From contig NZ_CP102592.1 in NCBI RefSeq assembly GCF_025666195.1, forward strand, positions 1,550,001 through 1,614,000: DNA of 64,000 nt, written 5' to 3'. The notes under the pieces are model-generated. The model was not told the DNA's origin. It saw only the letters and a program-made list of their open reading frames with translations, and ran no database searches. How positions within the stretch are numbered: the stretch's first letter is position 1; the number at the start of each line of letters is the position of its first letter. Below are positions 58,981 through 64,000 of this stretch, piece after piece. This DNA is from Xanthomonas sp. CFBP 8443 (GTDB lineage: Bacteria > Pseudomonadota > Gammaproteobacteria > Xanthomonadales > Xanthomonadaceae). The translations under genes and the position numbers were made by a program.

Positions 58981-59019
58981 CAACAGTTTGTTGATATAGA
59001 AAAATAATTTGTATGTCAA
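58981..59019 (-). promoter_or_regulatory. Promoter with overlapping palindrome for the peptidase/TonB operon
   Basis: On the minus strand TTGACA (59014-59019) is followed after exactly 17 bases by TATCAA (58991-58996). A perfect palindrome CAACA-GTT-TGTTG (58981-58993) overlaps the -10 box and the expected start site, as a repressor operator would. The regulator gene starts 121 bases away on the other strand. Confidence 0.75.
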
Positions 59020-59140
59020 GGCCGCGTCACGATCCTGTGCGCCGGTCTGCGTCGATGCGCCGCTGTCTCGACGCCCGCGGGCGCAGCCGGCAAGATGGCC
59101 GGTGCGCATTCGCCAGGCTTTCCTCGGACGGGACGATTCA

Positions 59141-59914
59141 ATGGCAACAGCGAAAAAGGGCGCGGCGCCCGCCGCCAAGCGCAAGCGCGGCCAGGCGGCG
59201 CCTGCGCAAGGACTGGGGGCGGGCGTGCAGGTGCGCGACCTGTTCGCGTTGCTCGAGCCGGTGGTGACCCTGCTCGGCGCGGTGATCGGCGAGAACATCG
59301 AGGTGGTGCTGCACGACCTGTCCGCGCCCGATGCGTCGGTGCGGGCGATCGCCAACGGCCACGTGTCCGGACGCAACCTCGGCGACCCGATCCTCAGCGG
59401 CCCGCGCGAGGACGCCGGCTTCAGTGAGCTCTACCGCGACGTCGAGGGCACCGGCGCGATCAGCTGGTCGATCGTCGACGAGTACCAGACCACCAATGCC
59501 GCCGGCCGCCACCTGCGCTCGGCGACCTTGCTGTTCCGCGACGGCGCCGGCCAGCCGGTGGCCGCGCTGTGCCTCAATGCCGACATGACCGTGTTCGAGA
59601 TGGCCCACGGCTGGCTGGAACAGATGCTGCACCGCAAGCCCAAGCCGCCGCGCAGCGAGGCGCCGGCCGGCGAGGTCGGGCTGGAGGCGATGATGCAGGA
59701 GATCATCGACGACGCGGTCAAGCGCTTCATGAAGCCGCCGGCGCTGATGAACAAGGAAGAGAAGATGTACGCGGTGGAGGCGATGATGCATCGCGGCCTG
59801 TTCCTGATCCGCAACAGCGTGGAGCAGGTGGCGGCGGCCCTGGGGGTCAGCCGCTTCACCATCTACAACTACATCGAGCAGATCAAGCAGAAGAAGGCGG
59901 CGGCGCGGCCGTAG
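59141..59914 (+). CDS. DauR/YheO-type transcriptional regulator
   Basis: A 257-residue cytosolic regulator. The basic N-terminal extension (ATAKKGAAPAAKRKRGQ) precedes a YheO-like PAS domain (about 30-145; VVLHDLSAPDASVRAIANGHVSGR) and a C-terminal helix-turn-helix (about 195-245; NSVEQVAAALGVSRFTIYNYIEQIK). DauR of Pseudomonas, of the same family, represses D-arginine catabolism genes. It diverges from the peptidase/TonB operon and is its likely regulator, possibly at the palindrome 58981-58993. The ATG at 59141 begins the conserved part; upstream frame is unlikely to be coding. Confidence 0.85.
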   Translation: MATAKKGAAPAAKRKRGQAAPAQGLGAGVQVRDLFALLEPVVTLLGAVIGENIEVVLHDLSAPDASVRAIANGHVSGRNLGDPILSGPREDAGFSELYRDVEGTGAISWSIVDEYQTTNAAGRHLRSATLLFRDGAGQPVAALCLNADMTVFEMAHGWLEQMLHRKPKPPRSEAPAGEVGLEAMMQEIIDDAVKRFMKPPALMNKEEKMYAVEAMMHRGLFLIRNSVEQVAAALGVSRFTIYNYIEQIKQKKAAARP

Positions 59915-60302
59915 CGCAGGGGGCTTGGTCGGCCTGCCGCCGCGCGCGATGTCGCCGCTCGCCAGGGGCGTGTCGTCCGGCTGTTGCGCAGGCCCGTCGA
60001 CGGTGGCCGATCGCCGCTCCGTTACATCCCAATGACGTCGAGCCAGGGGCGTGTTCCGCGCGCGGCAGGCCGGCTGCGGCGATCCGTCGCACGCAGGTGC
60101 GGCAATGTGTCGCACACAAAAACACGCCCGTGCGCACGCTCGGCCTTGTCAATGGCTTTCGGAGATGCCGCACGGCAGCATAAAATGCGTGGTCGATCGC
60201 GCATGCCGGCCAGGATGCCGCAGGAAACGTGGAAAGGCCCGTCTGCGCCGCCCCCCGTTCGCCACTGCGCGGTCCGCATCCCCTACGCAATTGGATCGTT
60301 CG
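59915..60302. other. Intergenic region upstream of the cyo operon
   Basis: No gene is seen in these 388 bases. TAAAAT at 60181-60186 may be a -10 box, but the -35 region is weak. A GTGCG...CGCAC inverted repeat lies near 60091-60110 and could bind a regulator. No terminator follows the DauR-like gene. Confidence 0.45.
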
Positions 60303-61244
60303 ATGATTCCGTTGAAACAACTCCGGCGCTCGCTGCGCTCCGGTCTGTTGCTCCTGCCCGCGTTGCTGCTGGCCGGGTGCGACTCGGCCATCCTCAACCC
60401 CAAGGGACAGATCGGCCACGACGAAAAGACGTTGCTGATCACCTCGGTGGTGCTGATGCTGCTGGTGGTGATCCCGGTCATCGTGATGACCCTGGCCTTC
60501 GCCTGGCGCTATCGCGCGTCCAACACCAAGGCCCGCTACGAGCCGAACTGGTCGCACTCCACCGCGATCGAGGTGGTGGTGTGGTCGATCCCGTGCATGA
60601 TCATCCTGGTGCTGGCGGTGCTGACCTGGCGCTCCTCGCACGCCCTGGACCCGTACAAGCCGCTGGAGTCGGACGTCAAGCCGATCACCATCGAGGCGGT
60701 GGCGCTGGACTGGAAGTGGATGTTCATCTATCCGGAGCAGGGCATCGCCACGGTCAACGAGATCGCGTTCCCGGTGGATACGCCGCTGAACTTCAAGATC
60801 ACCTCCGATACGGTGATGAACTCGTTCTTCATCCCGCACCTGGGCACGCAGATCTACGCGATGGCCGGCATGGAGACCAAGCTGCACCTGATCGCCAACG
60901 AGCCGGGCGACTACTTCGGCCTGTCGGCGAACTACAGCGGCCACGGCTTCTCGAAGATGGCCTTCACCGCGCACGCCACCGACCAGGCCGGCTTCGATGC
61001 CTGGGTGGCCAAGGTCAAGGCCGCGCCGAAGGCGCTGGACCAGGCCGAGTTCCAGGTCCTGGCGGCGAACCGCAACGACAAGGCGCAGTACCCGGTGACC
61101 TACTACTCGTCGGTGCAGGACGGCATGTTCAAGTCGTTGATCGACAAATACATGATGGGCAAGGGCCACCACATGGAAGGCCACGACGACCATCCGGCAT
61201 CGGCTGCTGAGCCGGTCGCCATGTGCACTTCTGGAGACAAGTGA
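60303..61244 (+). CDS. cyoA: Quinol oxidase subunit II (CyoA-like)
   Basis: A 313-residue lipoprotein with lipobox LLLAGC (C26), two membrane helices (about 45-68 and 90-108) and a cupredoxin domain ([20 protein letters not shown], then [17 protein letters not shown], then [16 protein letters not shown]). The Cu-A ligand cysteines of cytochrome c oxidase are absent, so it accepts electrons from ubiquinol. The stop overlaps the cyoB start by one base. Confidence 0.93.
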   Translation: MIPLKQLRRSLRSGLLLLPALLLAGCDSAILNPKGQIGHDEKTLLITSVVLMLLVVIPVIVMTLAFAWRYRASNTKARYEPNWSHSTAIEVVVWSIPCMIILVLAVLTWRSSHALDPYKPLESDVKPITIEAVALDWKWMFIYPEQGIATVNEIAFPVDTPLNFKITSDTVMNSFFIPHLGTQIYAMAGMETKLHLIANEPGDYFGLSANYSGHGFSKMAFTAHATDQAGFDAWVAKVKAAPKALDQAEFQVLAANRNDKAQYPVTYYSSVQDGMFKSLIDKYMMGKGHHMEGHDDHPASAAEPVAMCTSGDK

Positions 61245-63244
61245 TGCTAGGCAAACTCACGCTCGAGGCGGTTCCGTACCACGAGCCGATCATCATGGGC
61301 GCCCTCGCCGGCGCCGGCCTGCTCGGCCTGCTGGTCGTGGCGGCGATCAGCAAGTACAAGAAGTGGGGCTACCTGTGGCACGAGTGGCTGACCTCGGTCG
61401 ACCACAAGCGCATCGGCGTCATGTACATCGTGGTGGCGCTGATCATGCTGCTGCGCGGCTTCGCCGACGCGGCGATGATGCGCACCCAGCAGGCGATGGC
61501 GCACGGCGGCAACGAAGGCATCTTCCCGCCGCACCACTACGACCAGATCTTCACCGCGCATGGCGTGATCATGATCTTCTTCATGGCCATGCCGTTCATG
61601 ACCGGCCTGCTGAACCTGATCGTGCCGCTGCAGATCGGCGCGCGCGACGTGGCGTTCCCGTTCCTGAACTCGCTGAGCTTCTGGCTGTTCGTGGCCGGCG
61701 CGGCGCTGGTCAACATCTCGCTGGGCGTGGGCGAGTTCGCGCAGACCGGCTGGCTGGCGTATCCGCCCTTGTCGGGGCTCGAATACAGTCCCGGGGTGGG
61801 CGTCGACTACTACATCTGGGCCTTGCAGATATCCGGCTTGGGTACCTTGCTGACCGGCATCAACTTCTTCGTGACGATCATGCGCATGCGCACGCCGGGC
61901 ATGACCCTGATGCGCATGCCGATCTTCACCTGGACCGCGCTGATCACCAACATCCTGATCATCGCCGCGTTCCCGATCCTGACCGTGGCGCTGGCGCTGC
62001 TGGGCGCCGACCGCTACCTGGGCACGCACTTCTTCACCAACGACGGTGGCGGCAACGCCATGATGTACGTCAACCTGATCTGGATCTGGGGCCACCCGGA
62101 GGTCTACATCCTGATCCTGCCTGCGTTCGGCATCTTCTCCGAGCTGATCGCCACGTACAGCCGCAAGCGCCTGTTCGGCTACACCTCGATGGTCTACGCC
62201 ACCTCGTGCATCGGCGTGCTGTCCTTCATCGTGTGGCTGCACCACTTCTTCACCATGGGCTCGGGCGCCAACGTCAACGCGTTCTTCGGCATCACCACGA
62301 TGATCATCTCCATCCCCACCGGGGTGAAGATCTTCAACTGGCTGTTCACCATGTTTCGCGGCCGCGTGCACATGACCTCGCCGGTGCTGTGGACGATCGG
62401 CTTCATCATCACCTTCACCATCGGCGGCATGACCGGGGTGATGCTGGCGATCCCGGCGGTGGACTTCGTGCTGCACAACAGCCTGTTCCTGATCGCGCAC
62501 TTCCACAACGTGATCATCGGCGGCGTGGTGTTCGGCTACCTGGCCGGCCTGACCTACTGGTTCCCGAAGGCGTTCGGCTTCAAGCTCAACGAGACGCTGG
62601 GCAAGGCCTCGTTCTGGTGCTGGATCATCGGCTTCTTCGTCGCCTTCATGCCGCTGTACGTGCTCGGCTTCATGGGCATGACCCGGCGCATGAACAGCTA
62701 CAACCACCCGGAGTGGGCGCCGTGGCTGATGGTGGCCGCGGTGGGTGCGGCGATCATCGGCACCGGCATCTTCCTGAACCTGGTGCAGATCGGCTACAGC
62801 ATCTGGAAGCGCAAGGACAACCTGGACCTGACCGGCGACCCGTGGGACGGCCGTACGCTGGAGTGGGCCACGTCCTCGCCGCCGCCGTTCTACAACTTCG
62901 CCGTGCTGCCGCACATCGACGACCGCGACCAGTTCTGGGAAGACAAGCTCAAGGGCAAGGGCTGGCCGCGTCCGGCCAAGTACGAAGCGATCCACATGCC
63001 GCGCAACACCGCGGCCGGGTTCTGGATCGGCGCGTTCAGCGTGGTCCTGGGTTTCGGCCTGATCTGGCACATCTGGTGGATGGCGATCATCGGCCTGGTC
63101 GGCATGATCGGCAGCTTCATCGCGCGTTCGTTCGACGACGACGTCGACTACTGGGTCCCGGCGGAGGAAGTGGAACGCATCGAGAACGCGCGTTTCGCCC
63201 TGCTGGAGCAGCAACAGGCGGCGCATGCCGCAAAGGCGGTCTGA
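61244..63244 (+). CDS. cyoB: Quinol oxidase subunit I (CyoB-like)
   Basis: A 666-residue heme-copper oxidase core with about 15 membrane helices. Heme and Cu-B ligands are in [28 protein letters not shown] (cross-linked His-Tyr), WLHHFFTMG and [13 protein letters not shown]. The helix-VI H-P-E-V-Y and K-channel residues mark a bo3-type oxidase. It pumps protons while reducing oxygen to water. The start is the ATG at 61244 in TGATG; cyoC begins three bases after the stop. Confidence 0.96.
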   Translation: MLGKLTLEAVPYHEPIIMGALAGAGLLGLLVVAAISKYKKWGYLWHEWLTSVDHKRIGVMYIVVALIMLLRGFADAAMMRTQQAMAHGGNEGIFPPHHYDQIFTAHGVIMIFFMAMPFMTGLLNLIVPLQIGARDVAFPFLNSLSFWLFVAGAALVNISLGVGEFAQTGWLAYPPLSGLEYSPGVGVDYYIWALQISGLGTLLTGINFFVTIMRMRTPGMTLMRMPIFTWTALITNILIIAAFPILTVALALLGADRYLGTHFFTNDGGGNAMMYVNLIWIWGHPEVYILILPAFGIFSELIATYSRKRLFGYTSMVYATSCIGVLSFIVWLHHFFTMGSGANVNAFFGITTMIISIPTGVKIFNWLFTMFRGRVHMTSPVLWTIGFIITFTIGGMTGVMLAIPAVDFVLHNSLFLIAHFHNVIIGGVVFGYLAGLTYWFPKAFGFKLNETLGKASFWCWIIGFFVAFMPLYVLGFMGMTRRMNSYNHPEWAPWLMVAAVGAAIIGTGIFLNLVQIGYSIWKRKDNLDLTGDPWDGRTLEWATSSPPPFYNFAVLPHIDDRDQFWEDKLKGKGWPRPAKYEAIHMPRNTAAGFWIGAFSVVLGFGLIWHIWWMAIIGLVGMIGSFIARSFDDDVDYWVPAEEVERIENARFALLEQQQAAHAAKAV

Positions 63245-63247
63245 ACC

Positions 63248-63871
63248 ATGTCCACCACGACCATTGAGAACCACGCCGTCCACGCGGACGGCCACGACGA
63301 CCACGCGCACCACGACAGCGGCGGCAACACCGTGTTCGGGTTCTGGGTCTACCTGATGAGCGACTGCCTCATCTTCGCCGGCCTGTTCGCGACCTACGCG
63401 GTGCTGGCCGGCGCGACGGTGGACGGCCCGACCGCCAAGGAACTGTTCGACCTGAAGTTCGTGCTGGTGGAAACCTTCCTGCTGCTGTTCAGCAGCCTGA
63501 GCTTCGGCCTGGCGATGATCTCCGCGCACAAGCGCAGCCTGGGCGGCCTGTACGGCTGGCTGGCGGTCACCGCCGCCCTCGGCCTGGGCTTCCTGGGCAT
63601 GGAAATCTACGAGTTCCACCACCTGATCCACGAAGGTGCCGGTCCCGGCCGCAGCGCGTTCCTGTCCGCGTTCTTCACCCTGGTCGGCACCCACGGCCTG
63701 CACGTGGCCTCGGGCCTGCTGTGGATGGCGGTGCTGGTGATCCAGATCGCCAAGAACGGCCTGACCCCGCGCAACGCCACGCGCCTGGCGTGCCTGAGCC
63801 TGTTCTGGCACTTCCTGGACGTGATCTGGATCGGCGTGTTCACCATCGTCTACCTGCTGGGAGCGCTGTAA
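63248..63871 (+). CDS. cyoC: Quinol oxidase subunit III (CyoC-like)
   Basis: A 207-residue membrane protein with five helices and a histidine-rich N-terminus ([18 protein letters not shown]). [20 protein letters not shown] and the end [20 protein letters not shown] are typical of CyoC. The stop (TAA) overlaps the cyoD ATG by one base. Confidence 0.95.
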   Translation: MSTTTIENHAVHADGHDDHAHHDSGGNTVFGFWVYLMSDCLIFAGLFATYAVLAGATVDGPTAKELFDLKFVLVETFLLLFSSLSFGLAMISAHKRSLGGLYGWLAVTAALGLGFLGMEIYEFHHLIHEGAGPGRSAFLSAFFTLVGTHGLHVASGLLWMAVLVIQIAKNGLTPRNATRLACLSLFWHFLDVIWIGVFTIVYLLGAL

Positions 63872-64000
63872 TGGCCAACCACCATTCTTCCGACGCACAC
63901 GCCGAGGCCTCGCACGGCGGCGGCCTGAAGTCGTACCTGATCGGCTTCGTGATGGCGGTGATCCTCACCGTGATCCCGTTCGGCATGGTCATGAGCGGCG
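63871..64000 (+). CDS. cyoD: Quinol oxidase subunit IV (CyoD-like), partial
   Basis: The first 43 residues are visible before the window ends: a histidine-rich start ([18 protein letters not shown]) and the beginning of the first helix, LKSYLIGFVMAVILTVIPFG, as in CyoD. It overlaps the cyoC stop by one base, so it belongs to the cyoABCD transcript. Confidence 0.9.
   Translation, partial: MANHHSSDAHAEASHGGGLKSYLIGFVMAVILTVIPFGMVMSG

Noticed and set aside
61247..63898. Long minus-strand frame opposite cyoB and cyoC
   Set aside because: Antisense shadow of the conserved oxidase genes; composition is arginine-, glutamine- and histidine-rich.

Overview
The window is a high-G+C gammaproteobacterial chromosome segment, almost certainly from the Xanthomonadaceae and most likely Xanthomonas. 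The grounds are the gene set (ColR/ColS-type two-component pair, a Xanthomonas-type pathogenicity-like protein, many exported peptidases with a TonB receptor, bo3-type oxidase) and intergenic repeats that look typical of the group. Species cannot be fixed from the sequence alone. No rRNA, insertion sequence or CRISPR array was seen.

Layout. 1-8.2 kb: a truncated PAP2 phosphatase diverging from a ColRS-like pair, a small HExxH protein, a GNAT-minCDE operon and a DesK/NarL-type two-component pair whose 3' end is tandemly triplicated. 9-19.4 kb: an SRPBCC protein, a DUF423 protein, an AlkA-like glycosylase, a frameshifted membrane protein and a compact envelope operon reading leftward (SPFH protein, ribbon-helix-helix protein, DUF4177 protein, hydrolase, PH-like protein, M15 peptidase, lipoprotein, then an exported FAD oxidoreductase), with purT diverging from it. 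19.4-22.4 kb: an unusual five-gene operon (roadblock/LC7, Aer-like PAS, cytosolic PhnD-like protein, two unknowns) behind an FNR-type box. 22.5-32 kb: a phosphohydrolase lipoprotein, bpt, an EF-hand protein, acyl-CoA enzymes and uvrA. 32-42 kb: housekeeping genes rplU-rpmA-obgE, rpsT, murJ, ribF-ileS-lspA-ispH and tRNA-Thr(CGU).

42.1-44.06 kb is clearly AT-richer and codes for a SLATT transmembrane protein plus a CD-NTase (SMODS fold with AGS-C sensor). This is a two-gene CBASS-like anti-phage cassette placed just downstream of the tRNA.

44.05-59.9 kb is a large leftward operon, with most genes joined by ATGA overlaps. It encodes a TonB-dependent receptor, three S10 serine carboxypeptidases, an amidohydrolase, two RidA proteins, a Tat-exported PLP enzyme of the class-V aminotransferase/epimerase type and two M61-like metallopeptidases. 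A DauR/YheO-type regulator diverges from it across a strong promoter with an overlapping palindrome. The simplest reading is an inducible periplasmic system for taking up and degrading an unusual, possibly D-amino-acid-containing, peptide. 60.3-64 kb holds the start of a cyoABCD-type quinol oxidase operon.

Two repeat families fill many gaps. One is a REP-like hairpin (core GGAGCGRCTTCAGTCGCGAC). The other is arrays of degenerate heptamers of GGGATTN or GGGACCG type, three times found as facing inverted pairs just upstream of, or between, genes.
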